A stretch of DNA of 38,075 nucleotides from Fragilaria crotonensis. Lineage: Eukaryota; Bacillariophyta; Fragilariophyceae; Fragilariales; Fragilariaceae. The stretch is from contig JAKSYS010000609.1 of the NCBI GenBank assembly GCA_022925895.1, positions 1 through 38,075 of the forward strand. Reading direction: 5' to 3'. Position 1 is the first letter of the stretch; every line of letters starts with the position of its first letter. The notes below the pieces were generated by a model. It did not search any database. It saw only the letters and a program-made list of their open reading frames with translations, and was not told the origin of the DNA. Made by a program: the position numbers and the translations under genes. Below are positions 10,745 through 19,860 of this stretch, piece by piece.

Positions 10745-12247
10745 ATGGCATCAATGGCACACCAAACAGCAGCAGGCATGACTGCCTTAAAGCCCAGCTC
10801 TAGGAAACAAAGGAGAGACTTCATAAGAGGCGTGAACAGTGACCACAGATCCCAATGATCTGATTCAAAGTGACAACGAGGAGGAGGAGGAGGAAGAAGT
10901 GCCACGGAAAATGGATGCAAAACTAGGACAGAAGCATGCATACGGAAATCCACCATCCCTACCTTCAACTATTAAAGTCGGAAATCAAGTGACAGCCAAC
11001 TAACATCATCGGTTCCAGGGCTAAGCAGCATAGTGGACATGAGCATGACGGAAAATACAGAAGAGAATCAAATCAGTGTGATCAAGACTTGCATCAAAAA
11101 ACACGTGTTCTCTATTTGGAAGTTCTATCAAAAGACTATCATTCTCATTTCAGTGAAGATGAGAAAACACTTTGTGGCTTTATCATGAAGCACACAAACA
11201 TTCGAGGAACCGAAAACTGGTGGCTTGGGATGCGGAGAATAGTTGTAAAACACACACTGATCTTCGAACAATGCAATAAAAACATGCAAACGAAATTCAA
11301 AGGTGAGGAATTGAAGTGAGTGTACTTTGCCAAAGCCGAGCATACTCACACTCACTTGCATTCAACATCAAACACCTTGCATCCAGAGGGATTCACTTCC
11401 AATTTAGGAACGTATGAACACAGCCTATACAGTGGAAGCGAGGAAGAAACCAGTTACCTCCTCAAGATGAGGGATAATATCTGCTACTATGCCCAAATCA
11501 TAGACACCTATGCCCCATGCATTGTCGGCAGCAGCAAGTGGAATAACACTATCAACATGGAGAACCACTGTGCAACAACTGACAGAAAAGTATGGAGCAA
11601 GAAAATCCTGTCCATAAGTGATGAAGCATTCATTTTGCTGTGCCTGATCAACTATGGGAAGAGGTGGTTCGCGGAATTAGTTAAGACAGAGAAAATGGTA
11701 AGTTTATCCGAATGGTTTGTCACAGAACAAACAACAAGAAACTGACTTGTTTTGTTATCACTTGTTGGAAACAGCGAATTGGTACATGGACTGATGAGGA
11801 CAACAACAACCTACCCGTAAGTTACACTATGATACTAAATGAAATGAAAAAACCACATCCTAACTTCTGACCAATCTTTGCAATACCATGTTCGGCAGCC
11901 ACCACTTTACACATTCTCCAGGAACAAGGGTGCTCATGATAATGGGGGAGGCTGTGGTTGGTCACAGGTGGGAATGAGGAAATACGATGAATTATACATG
12001 GCCATCAAGAATGATAGAAAGAAATCAACCACCCCAACATTCAACCAGGAACTACTTAAAATGTTTCTGTCCAGAAGGAAAAAGGAGTCTGGCCGGGGTC
12101 AGGAAACAATTTGATGACAAGGGTAAGAAACGCCCACACAAGTGCATTGATGTATTTGACGAGGACTCTGATGAGGAGGATGATAACTACTCCAGTCATC
12201 TTGCTCCTGAACTTGTCTACAGTGAATTGAAAGTGGAGGCAGTTTAG
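10745..12247 (+). pseudogene. Spliced transposon ORF of unknown function, indels present
   Basis: The start ATG has a good context (ACCATGGC). After a frameshift near 10843 a Glu-rich stretch follows. Three introns fit consensus and phase: 11303-11386 (84 nt, phase 1), 11698-11774 (77 nt, phase 0) and 11817-11898 (82 nt, phase 0). The middle exons include MKHTNIRGTENWWLGMRR, SDEAFILLCLINYGKRWFAE, TGTWTDED-like RIGTWTDED, and GGCGWSQVGMRKYDELYMAI. The C-terminus is acidic (FDEDSDEEDDNYSS) and needs one more frame change near 12090. Small introns with matching phases show this was a real gene. I cannot name its fold or role. It is the last gene before the right end of the transposon. Confidence 0.5.
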
Positions 12248-12444
12248 AATAGATCAGACACTTAGTAATGAATAGTAGAATGGTTCATCAAAGCCACACG
12301 AATAGGCACAATTAAAACTAATCTCCAACAAAAGTTAAAATGAGCGACAATAACATCTATTATATGAACAATGTCAGCTCAGAACTACTGAGGTGATTAC
12401 TTCATACACACTACACAGCAAACTTCTTCTTTTCGAATATCTAA

Positions 12445-12660
12445 TTCAGGAATTGAAATTCATGATCACAAATGAAGAAGTGGTATAGTTCATATATTTA
12501 GAGTCCAAGAGTTCAGGAATCCCACCCGAGTGTTAGTAAAATGAGTCAGTGAAATTCAGGAATTGAAATTTTGGAGCTCAGGAATGCAAAGTATGAGCTC
12601 CTATGCAAGAGATGAAAAAGTTCAGGAAACATAAATTTCAGAGTTCAGGAATACGAGGAA
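12445..12660. repeat. Subterminal repeats, right end (TTCAGGAAT family)
   Basis: TTCAGGAAT or close variants occur at about 12445, 12512, 12555, 12577, 12620 and 12643. Two are the longer ATTCAGGAATTGAAATT. Their presence close to the right inverted repeat mirrors the left end of the element. Confidence 0.72.
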
Positions 12661-12783
12661 ACCCGCTTCATACACATGATGTACAAGCTCTTTAGTCCTA
12701 AGTTTTTACCTATATTTTAGGTAAAAATTATGAACAAAAAATTCTCATATCAAAGATAATTGGTTTTTCATATCCAAGAGCCG

Positions 12784-12807
12784 ACTTGGTTTTGGCACCC
12801 TTAGATG
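12784..12807 (-). repeat. Terminal inverted repeat, right
   Basis: GTTTTGGCACCCTTAGATG at 12789-12807 is the exact reverse complement of the left end at 5321-5339. Five more bases extend the match with one mismatch. The duplicated TA follows at 12808-12809. Confidence 0.92.
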
Positions 12808-12809
12808 TA

Positions 12810-12917
12810 GAGTCTACGGCAAACGGACATTAGGTACACCTGGAAATCATATACTAATCGTATGACTTTCGTGCTAATACCTGCACTGGAACATATGCTA
12901 GCCTCAGTTATCTATAA
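12810..12917. repeat. Displaced right end of unit 1 / unit junction sequence
   Basis: This 108-bp segment starts GAGTCTACGGC and ends at the GCGAGGGAGG of unit 2. It is the sequence that joins units 2-3 (16282-16389) and units 3-4 (19757-19860). It also ends the array at 23182-23285. Here it is separated from the rest of unit 1 by the inserted transposon. Confidence 0.85.
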
Positions 12918-13566
12918 GCGAGGGAGGAAATCATATACCTAAGATATGACTGTAGACAGGAAGTTATATCCTATCGGGAAATGTAGGAATGGTATGTTTA
13001 AAACAATAAATCATACAAACATGAATGGCATTATCCCAAGATACTTAGACGCAAAATAAGCGCATCATGTTGGTTAGCATGTCAGGTGTCAAATTACAAC
13101 TTCTGAACTGCCGTAGAACTAATACCAGGAAATCTAAGTGCTCTGTGTACTCGGACTACGTGGAGTGTGGAGTACTCGTACCAGGGTACCAAACTCTCGA
13201 AACATGAACACATTCTTTACATCCTTCTCAAGCGACCCTACCTGTCGATGCCATCGACTGCAACGAACAACGACGTCGTTCGGGTGGTTGGCGCCATTAC
13301 CCTTTGCACGACGATTCCCAAGAGACCAGGCACTGTACATTGATGAAAGTAGTGGCATTACTACTACCTCTATACATACTTTAATAAGGTAAGTGATTTG
13401 TGTTTTTTTTTATACTCGGAGTGCGAGTACGATAACACAGCAACACTCGGACTTCTCACGATGTTAACGTTCACAGGAAATTACGTCTACTACGTGGATG
13501 ATCGCACTACTAATTACAAGATAGCAACCTTGCCGGCGCTTCTTGCTCGCCCATTCTTGGTTGTTG

Positions 13567-14497
13567 TTATCCTTCGCTGCTATCGTTGTCGCTCATTACG
13601 TTGATTGTATCATGGGGACCACGACGACGCGCTGTTGCTGGTCGCCTGCAACATCAATCTGTTCTGCCATGGCTGCACCGTTGCGACGCTTTAAGCCAGC
13701 AGGCGCGGTCTATTAGAAAGTTTCATAGCTGGTAAGTTGCTCCTGTCGGCATCACTGCCTTTTTGAAGGATGACACTCCTGCTCAAGTATTTGGCCCATG
13801 TCGCAACAACCCAGTCGTTGTGATGCAGTCTGTTGTTCACAAAGATGTAACTTACCCTTGTTTGCAGGTATTCTGTCCCTCTTTCATACAAATTATCAAC
13901 AATTTCTGGTTCAGATTCTCAGGAATCTGACCGACACCCTCCTCCATCATTGCAAACACTGGTCTCCAGTGTAGTTTATACATTGCTGATCCTTTTGGGT
14001 AAGCGAGCAGGTATGAACTTTCGAAATGCCTTGATGCTATGTTGCTCTATAACACCATTCTCACCCTCTGCTGCAAAGCTTGGCATGCCTTGCAGCCAAA
14101 GCTTCCATCCGACATCTCTCTTGACACCGACAGGGAAGGCAAATGTGGCAGGTACATCCCAGAACCTGCCACGGTAGCTGAACAGCGTACCTCGGTTTCC
14201 TCGAACAATAACATCACGGCCATCGGCAGCAGTACGATCATGCAGTGCAGGCTCCTGTAGACGAGCTTGACCTTGTTGAATAGCATTGATCTGTTCGCAA
14301 ACATCGTCGCGAATCCCATTGCGAAAGTCATCTAGAATAGTGATAATCTGGTGTCGACTAATTTGTCCATTTTCAATCGCCCTCTCTTCCATTGCATCAA
14401 ATATGGTTTGTCTTACCAACGTAGATTGTTCGTTCACTCGTAGTAATGTTGATTGACAAAGTTCAAGTAGTGAAGTCATCAGGTTAAGTTGCATCAC
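13567..14497 (-). pseudogene. C-terminal region of Crypton recombinase, unit 2, split off by frameshift
   Basis: This frame carries the region that in units 1 and 4 follows directly on the recombinase. Features are YRGRFWDVPATFAFP, VKRDVGWKLWLQG, and (in unit 3) KLHWRPVFAMMEEG. It resembles the DNA-binding tail (GCR1_C-like) found after the recombinase in some Cryptons, which is a tentative assignment. Here it is detached because the G run at 14502-14505 has four bases. It stops early near 13976 because TTATACATT replaces the TTATACACATT of unit 3. Further indels break the rest. Confidence 0.6.
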
Positions 14498-15756
14498 GTG
14501 AGGGGTACGCCAGTTGATTTAGACATGGTCTCCGTTGGCTCAGTAGTTACTTTTGCCTTCAAACGCAGTAGGAGCTCAGGATTTTGAAGCAGAGGTACTG
14601 CAGAGAAAGGGTGTCCTCCGTGTCTTCCAGATGTAGCAAGTAACCAATCAGACGCAAATACAACGGATGCCAATACTCGAACCAGAACTCCAATACTGGT
14701 TGGGTGTCGTGCAACAATGACACCGTACATAAGCTGCAACGCATCATGGATGTCAGCATCTTCAACTGGATTGTCAACCATCCAATGAGGAGGAAGTACA
14801 GAAAAAGAACTGTGGTTCGGGTCCAGTCCACATAAGCAGCAACCTAGGTAGGCATCGCCTACTTCTGCAAACTGCCAATAGACATCGAGAACTTTTCCGA
14901 GGGACCAATCGCCCCGATTTGCAATGGAGGCAATTGGCGGTGGGACTGTTGTTGCACATGACACATGTGTGGCACTGCCTTTCCTTAAGCCATGGGCAGA
15001 CATTGTTCTGATGTACGTCTGCACAATATCCCAGGACGCTTTCATTATGACTTGAAGCTGCTCACAGTAGCGATGAGCAGCGCTGCCGACACGAGTACCG
15101 TGACGAATGAAAACACGTTCAGAGTTATCTCGGAAGGTGTTCTGGTTCAACGATAACCAGACACCCAAACTGACGCCGGGACATAGAACCGGGTCCAAAG
15201 GGTTACAATAGACAGCTTTGCTGTGTGTCCTCTCACCTTCTTTGTCTGACTTCGTTGAATCATGACGAATCACAAAATGGTCTTTGGAAATCCCGATGTT
15301 ATGCAATGCCAGTGGGTCAATTGATATGGACCGGGCCATAAGGTTCCACTGTAGAATTGTCAAACCCAAACAAATATGTTGCCTCTCAATTGCCCATGTA
15401 AGTATCATGCGAAAGAGCGAAAAGCTGATTGGATCGGCACTCTTCTCATCCATATTGCCATTACTGCGAGCGTCTGCAGTTTCTTTCCTGAATGACTGGA
15501 GAAAACTGTGCATCTCAGAATAGTATGATGATGACAGTACCTGTTTAACTGTTCTTGCACCGAACAGAATAGCATCATGTATCTTACGCATGTGTTCATG
15601 CGAGTATATTTTTGCAGCTTCACCTTCCTTTGGAACCTTTGATTTTGTCGCTGCCATGTATGCTATGACCATGTCCACACGTAGTCCCTCATACACAATG
15701 TCACGGTCACATGTGTGGTAGAACTTCATTGGGTCAGCCTTCTCTTCTGCAGACAA
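14494..15756 (-). CDS. Crypton-type tyrosine recombinase, unit 2 (best catalytic frame)
   Basis: This 420-codon open frame contains the full catalytic set of a tyrosine recombinase: Arg142 in QWNLMARS, Lys169 in STKSDKEGE, His255 and Arg258 in SAHGLRKGSATH, Trp284 in RGDWS, and nucleophile Tyr293 in KVLDVYWQF. The enzyme would cut and rejoin DNA through a phosphotyrosine link to integrate or excise a circular element. The frame opens at a TTG, so the true start lies upstream. An N-terminal piece (about 15800-16008) may join through a short intron or was cut off by an indel. Around residues 125-133 it reads ERQHICLGL where unit 3 reads ERGNIFVWVW. The frame ends just after the catalytic domain because of a four-G run. 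Confidence 0.8.
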   Translation of the reverse strand: MSAEEKADPMKFYHTCDRDIVYEGLRVDMVIAYMAATKSKVPKEGEAAKIYSHEHMRKIHDAILFGARTVKQVLSSSYYSEMHSFLQSFRKETADARSNGNMDEKSADPISFSLFRMILTWAIERQHICLGLTILQWNLMARSISIDPLALHNIGISKDHFVIRHDSTKSDKEGERTHSKAVYCNPLDPVLCPGVSLGVWLSLNQNTFRDNSERVFIRHGTRVGSAAHRYCEQLQVIMKASWDIVQTYIRTMSAHGLRKGSATHVSCATTVPPPIASIANRGDWSLGKVLDVYWQFAEVGDAYLGCCLCGLDPNHSSFSVLPPHWMVDNPVEDADIHDALQLMYGVIVARHPTSIGVLVRVLASVVFASDWLLATSGRHGGHPFSAVPLLQNPELLLRLKAKVTTEPTETMSKSTGVPLT

Positions 15757-15799
15757 AACACAGTACCCACTTCAAAGTAGTCTGGATACTCAACCATCC

Positions 15800-16008
15800 A
15801 CCACACTATCAATTTTTTCATACAAAGCGATGCCTCGTCGCGTCTCAGCAGAACTTTCTTTGTTCTTCGTCACATTCACAGCAGATACATGCTCAGCTCG
15901 AACCTCTACCTCTGCACCAATTGTAACAGCTGAGTCATCGGTGACACATTCTTCCTCCTCCTCTGTTGTTGGACCGTGGCATGATGATAATGGTTGGGAA
16001 AATGTCAT
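15800..16008 (-). CDS. Possible N-terminal segment of recombinase, unit 2
   Basis: The minus frame upstream of the recombinase includes SAVTIGAEVEVRAEHVSAV, KNKESSAETRRG and LYEKIDSVVDG, then stops. In unit 3 the same stretch reads from a start MPRSNNRGGGR but ends at a different stop because of small indels. A short intron (GTTGAG...CTGCAG, 48 nt) would join VVD to EEKADPMKF in frame. An indel is an equally good explanation. It is most likely the beginning of the recombinase protein and not a separate gene. Confidence 0.4.
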
Positions 16009-16189
16009 GACGTGCCAACAAATTAAGTTGGTACCAGGTACGCATCCAAGCAGCACGCCCACCAGATTTTGATATTTGACAAAACGTATCTGCATGTACT
16101 AATGGAGCAACCTTAAGTGCGGGAAATTCAAAAGTCTATATAAATCAAACAAATTAACGATTTTTAACCGCCAACACTCCTTGAAGCAC

Positions 16190-16211
16190 GGACCTGTTTT
16201 TGACTAGGTCC
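16190..16211. promoter_or_regulatory. Inverted repeat GGACCT-N10-AGGTCC, unit 2
   Basis: This short inverted repeat is upstream of the recombinase gene and is found in all four units. About 50 bases away is TATATAAAT, which reads TTTATATAG on the gene's strand and could be a TATA box. The role is inferred from position and conservation only. Confidence 0.3.
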
Positions 16212-17037
16212 AGTTCAAAAGTCATACATTAAAGCATATGATTTTTGGCATGTACCAATGCTCTACACGTCGTATATACTAGAGTCTACGGCAAACGGAC
16301 ATTAGGTACACCTGGAAATCATATACTAATCGTATGACTTTCGTGCTAATACCTGCACTGGAACATATGCTAGCCTCAGTTATCTATAAGCGAGGGAAGA
16401 AATCATATACCTAAGATATGACTGTAGACAGGAAGTTATATCCTATCGGGAAATGTAGGAATGGTATGTTTAAAACAATAAATCATACAAACATGAATGG
16501 CATTATCCCAAGATACTTAGACGCAAAATAAGCGCATCATGTTGGTTAGCATGTCAGGTGTCAAATTACAACTTCTGAACTGCCGTAGAACTAATACCAG
16601 GAAATCTAAGTGCTCTGTGTACTCGGACTACGTGGAGTGTGGAGTACTCGTACCAGGGTACCAAACTCTCGAAACATGAACACATTCTTTACATCCTTCT
16701 CAAACGACCCTTCCTGTCGATGCCATCGACTGCAACGAACGACGACGTCGTTCGGAGTGGTTGGCGCCATTACCCTTTGCACGATGATTCCCAAGAGACC
16801 AGGCACTGTACATTGATGAAAGTAGTGGCATTACTACTACCTCTATACATACTTTAATAAGGTAAGTGATTTGTGTTTTTTTATACTCGGAGTGCGAGTA
16901 CGATAACACAGCAACACTCGGACTTCTCACGATGTTAACGTTCACAGGAAATTACGTCTACTACGTGGATGATCGCACTACTAATTACAAGATAGCAACC
17001 TTGCCGGCGCTTCTTGCTCGCCCATTCTTGGTTGTTG

Positions 17038-17973
17038 TTATCCTTCGCTGCTATCGTTGTCGCTCATTACGTTGATTGTATCATGGGGACCACGACGACG
17101 ACGCTGTTGCTGGTCGCCTGCAACATCAATCTGTTCTGCCATGGCTGCACCGTTGCGGCGCTTTAAGCCAGCAGGGCGCGGTCTATTAGAAAGTTTCATA
17201 GCTGGTAAGTTGCTCCTGTCGGCATCACTGCCTTTTTGAAGGATGACACTCCTGCTCAAGTATTTGGCCCATGTCGCAACAACCCAGTCGTTGTGATGCA
17301 GTCTGTTGTTCACAAAGATGTAACTTACCCTTGTTTGCAGGTATTCTGTCCCTCTTTCATACAAATTATCAACAATTTCTGGTTTCAGATTCTCAGGAAT
17401 CTGACCGACACCCTCCTCCATCATTGCAAACACTGGTCTCCAGTGTAGTTTATACACATTGCTGATCCTTTTGGGTAAGCGAGCAGGTATGAACTTTCGA
17501 AATGCCTTGATGCTATGTTGCTCTATAACACCATTCTCACCCTCTGCTGCAAAGCTTGGCATGCCTTGCAGCCAAAGCTTCCATCCGACATCTCTCTTGA
17601 CACCGACAGGGAAGGCAAATGTGGCAGGTACATCCCAGAACCTGCCACGGTAGCTGAACAGCGTACCTCGGTTTCCTCGAACAATAACATCACGGCCATC
17701 GGCAGCAGTACGATCATGCAGTGCAGGCTCCTGTAGACGAGCTTGACCTTGTTGAATAGCATTGATCTGTTCGCGAACATCGTCGCGAATCCCATTGCGA
17801 AAGTCATCTAGAATAGTGATAATCTGGTGTCGACTAATTTGTCCATTTTCAATCGCCCTCTCTTCCATTGCATCAAATATGGTTTGTCTTACCAACGTAG
17901 ATTGTTCGTTCACTCGTAGTAATGTTGATTGACAAAGTTCAAGTAGTGAAGTCATCAGGTTAAGTTGCATCAC
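17038..17973 (-). CDS. C-terminal region of Crypton recombinase, unit 3 (intact, 311 aa)
   Basis: This is the longest version of the region downstream of the recombinase domain. The N-terminal third is helical (MTSLLELCQSTLLRVNEQS; ISRHQIITILDDFRNGIRDD). It is followed by RGNRGTLFSYRGRFWDVP, GVKRDVGWKLWLQGMPSFA, LPKRISNVYKLHWRPVF, VDNLYERGTEYLQTRVSY and a basic tail with RPRPAGLKRRNG and QQRRRRGPHD. The WxxWLxG...HWRPVF pattern with a helical repeat resembles GCR1_C-like DNA-binding tails of Crypton proteins, from memory. It is out of frame with the recombinase because the G run (17978-17983) has six bases, while units 1 and 4 with five bases read through. It was probably one ~730-residue protein. 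Confidence 0.65.
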   Translation of the reverse strand: MMQLNLMTSLLELCQSTLLRVNEQSTLVRQTIFDAMEERAIENGQISRHQIITILDDFRNGIRDDVREQINAIQQGQARLQEPALHDRTAADGRDVIVRGNRGTLFSYRGRFWDVPATFAFPVGVKRDVGWKLWLQGMPSFAAEGENGVIEQHSIKAFRKFIPARLPKRISNVYKLHWRPVFAMMEEGVGQIPENLKPEIVDNLYERGTEYLQTRVSYIFVNNRLHHNDWVVATWAKYLSRSVILQKGSDADRSNLPAMKLSNRPRPAGLKRRNGAAMAEQIDVAGDQQQRRRRGPHDTINVMSDNDSSEG

Positions 17974-19238
17974 GTGAGGGGGGTACGCCAGTTGATTTAG
18001 ACATGGTCTCCGTTGGCTCAGTAGTTACTTTTGCCTTCAAACGCAGTAGGAGCTCAGGATTTTGAAGCAGAGGTACTGCAGAGAAAGGGTGTCCTCCGTG
18101 TCTTCCAGATGTAGCAAGTAACCAATCAGACGCAAATACAACGGATGCCAATACTCGAACCAGAACTCCAATACTGGTTGGGTGTCGTGCAACAATGACA
18201 CCGTACATAAGCTGCAACGCATCATGGATGTCAGCATCTTCAACTGGATTGTCAACCATCCAATGAGGAGGAAGTACAGAAAAAGAACTGTGGTTCGGGT
18301 CCAGTCCACATAAGCAGCGACCTAGGTAGGCATCGCCTACTTCTGCAAACTGCCAATAGACATCGAGAACTTTTCCGAGGGGACCAATCGCCCCGATTTG
18401 CAATGGAGGCAATTGGCGGTGGGACTGTTGTTGCACATGACACATGTGTGGCACTGCCTTTCCTTAAGCCATGGGCAGACATTGTTCTGATGTACGTCTG
18501 CACAATATCCCAGGACGCTTTCATTATGACTTGAAGCTGCTCACAGTAGCGATGAGCAGCGCTGCCGACACGAGTACCGTGACGAATGAAAACACGTTCA
18601 GAGTTATCTCGGAAGGTGTTCTGGTTCAACGATAACCAGACACCCAAACTGACGCCGGGACATAGAACCGGGTCCAAAGGGTTACAATAGACAGCTTTGC
18701 TGTGTGTCCTCTCACCTTCTTTGTCTGACTTCGTTGAATCATGACGAATCACAAAATGGTCTTCGGAAATCCCGATGTTATGCAATGCCAGTGGGTCAAT
18801 TGATATGGACCGGGCCATAAGGTTCCACTGTAGAATTGTCCAAACCCAAACAAATATGTTGCCTCTCTCAATTGCCCATGTAAGTATCATGCGAAAGAGC
18901 GAAAAGCTGATTGGATCGGCACTCTTCTCATCCATATTGCCATTACTGCGAGCGTCTGCAGTTTCTTTCCTGAATGACTGGAGAAAACTGTGCATCTCAG
19001 AATAGTATGATGATGACAGTACCTGTTTAACTGTTCTTGCACCGAACAGAATAGCATCATGTATCTTACGCATGTGTTCATGCGAGTATATTTTTGCAGC
19101 TTCACCTTCCTTTGGAACCTTTGATTTTGTCGCTGCCATGTATGCTATGACCATGTCCACACGTAGTCCCTCATACACAATGTCACGGTCACATGTGTGG
19201 TAGAACTTCATTGGGTCAGCCTTCTCTTCTGCAGACAA
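17960..19238 (-). pseudogene. Crypton-type tyrosine recombinase, unit 3, one frameshift
   Basis: The frame from 19238 reads the N-terminal and catalytic core well. It includes the more natural sequence IERGNIFVWVWTILQWNLM before the first catalytic Arg, and SAHGLRKGSATH with the HxxR pair. An extra G at about 18377-18381 (CGAGGGGACC against CGAGGGACC in unit 2) shifts the frame just before the catalytic Tyr. The DVYWQF motif is therefore read only in the neighbouring frame (17960-18454). Taken alone the copy would make an inactive protein truncated before the nucleophile. Confidence 0.75.
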
Positions 19239-19860
19239 AACACAGTACCCACTTCAAAGTAGTCTGGATACTCAACCATCCACCACACTATCAATTTTTC
19301 ATACGAAGACGATGCCCCGTCGCGTCTCAGCAGAACTTTCTTTGTTCTTCGTCACATTCACAGCAGATACATGCTCAGCTCGAACCTCTACCTCTGCACC
19401 AATTGTAACAGCTGAGTCATCGGTGACACGGATTCTTCCTCCTCCTCTGTTGTTGGACCGTGGCATGATGATAATGGTTGGGAAAATGTCATGACGTGCC
19501 AACAAATTAAGTTGGTACCAGTACATCAAGCAGCACGCCCACCAGATTTTGATATTTGACAAATATCTGCATGTACTAATGGAGCAACCTTAAGTGCGGG
19601 AAATTCAAAAGTCTATATAAATCAAACAAATTAACGATTTTTAACCGCCAACACTCCTTGAAGCACGGACCTGTTTTTGACTAGGTCCAGTTCAAAATCA
19701 TACATTAAAGCATATGATTTTGGCATGTACCAATGCTCTACACGTCGTATATACTAGAGTCTACGGCAAACGGACATTAGGTACACCAAATCATATACTA
19801 ATCGTATGACTTTCGTGCTAATACCTGCACTGGAACATATGCTAGCCTCAGTTATCTATA

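Larger units (their letters stand above)
5321..12807. mobile_element. 7.5-kb DNA transposon with TA duplication, nested in Crypton array
   Basis: The ends are inverted repeats (5321-5344 and 12784-12807) beginning CATCTAAGGGTGCCAAAAC, with one mismatch in 24. The flanking TA and the intact empty site in three sister units fix the insertion exactly. Both ends have ~250 bp of AT-rich subterminal DNA with many copies of TTCAGGAAT/TTCAGGATTCC, arranged like the transposase-binding repeats of CACTA/EnSpm-type elements. Inside are a minisatellite region (about 6200-7160) and three gene remnants: GNAT/Ulp1-like (+), CCHC finger (-), spliced unknown (+). No transposase catalytic core was recognised. 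The superfamily is undetermined: a CACTA-like layout argues one way, while the 2-bp TA duplication and CATCT terminus are not the classic CACTA pattern. Confidence 0.85.
12918..16389 (-). mobile_element. Crypton-like unit 2
   Basis: This is a 3472-bp copy in direct orientation with units 1, 3 and 4. It is nearly identical to unit 3. It lacks terminal inverted repeats, as expected for Cryptons, which move by tyrosine-recombinase site-specific recombination and can form tandem arrays by repeated integration at one site. It contains the recombinase gene (minus), a TATA-like TATATAAAT near 16137-16145 upstream of it, and the inverted repeat 16190-16211. The first ~650 bp, downstream of the gene, have no supported coding sequence. 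Confidence 0.85.
16390..19860 (-). mobile_element. Crypton-like unit 3
   Basis: This is a 3471-bp direct copy with the most intact C-terminal coding region. It carries the empty target site of the nested transposon at 19755-19756. It differs from unit 2 by scattered 1-3-bp indels and few substitutions. That suggests recent amplification, homogenisation by recombination, or assembly of near-identical repeats. Confidence 0.85.

Noticed and set aside
5321..12807. Assignment of the big transposon to Tc1/mariner from its TA duplication
   Set aside because: No DDE/D mariner transposase or typical size; the layout with subterminal repeats and Ulp1-like cargo fits better with CACTA-like elements, so the superfamily is left open.
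16866..17075. Plus-strand frames within the recombinase units (e.g. 69 aa at 16866 and its counterparts)
   Set aside because: They are conserved only because the units are near-identical, lie downstream of or antisense to the recombinase gene, and show no domain.
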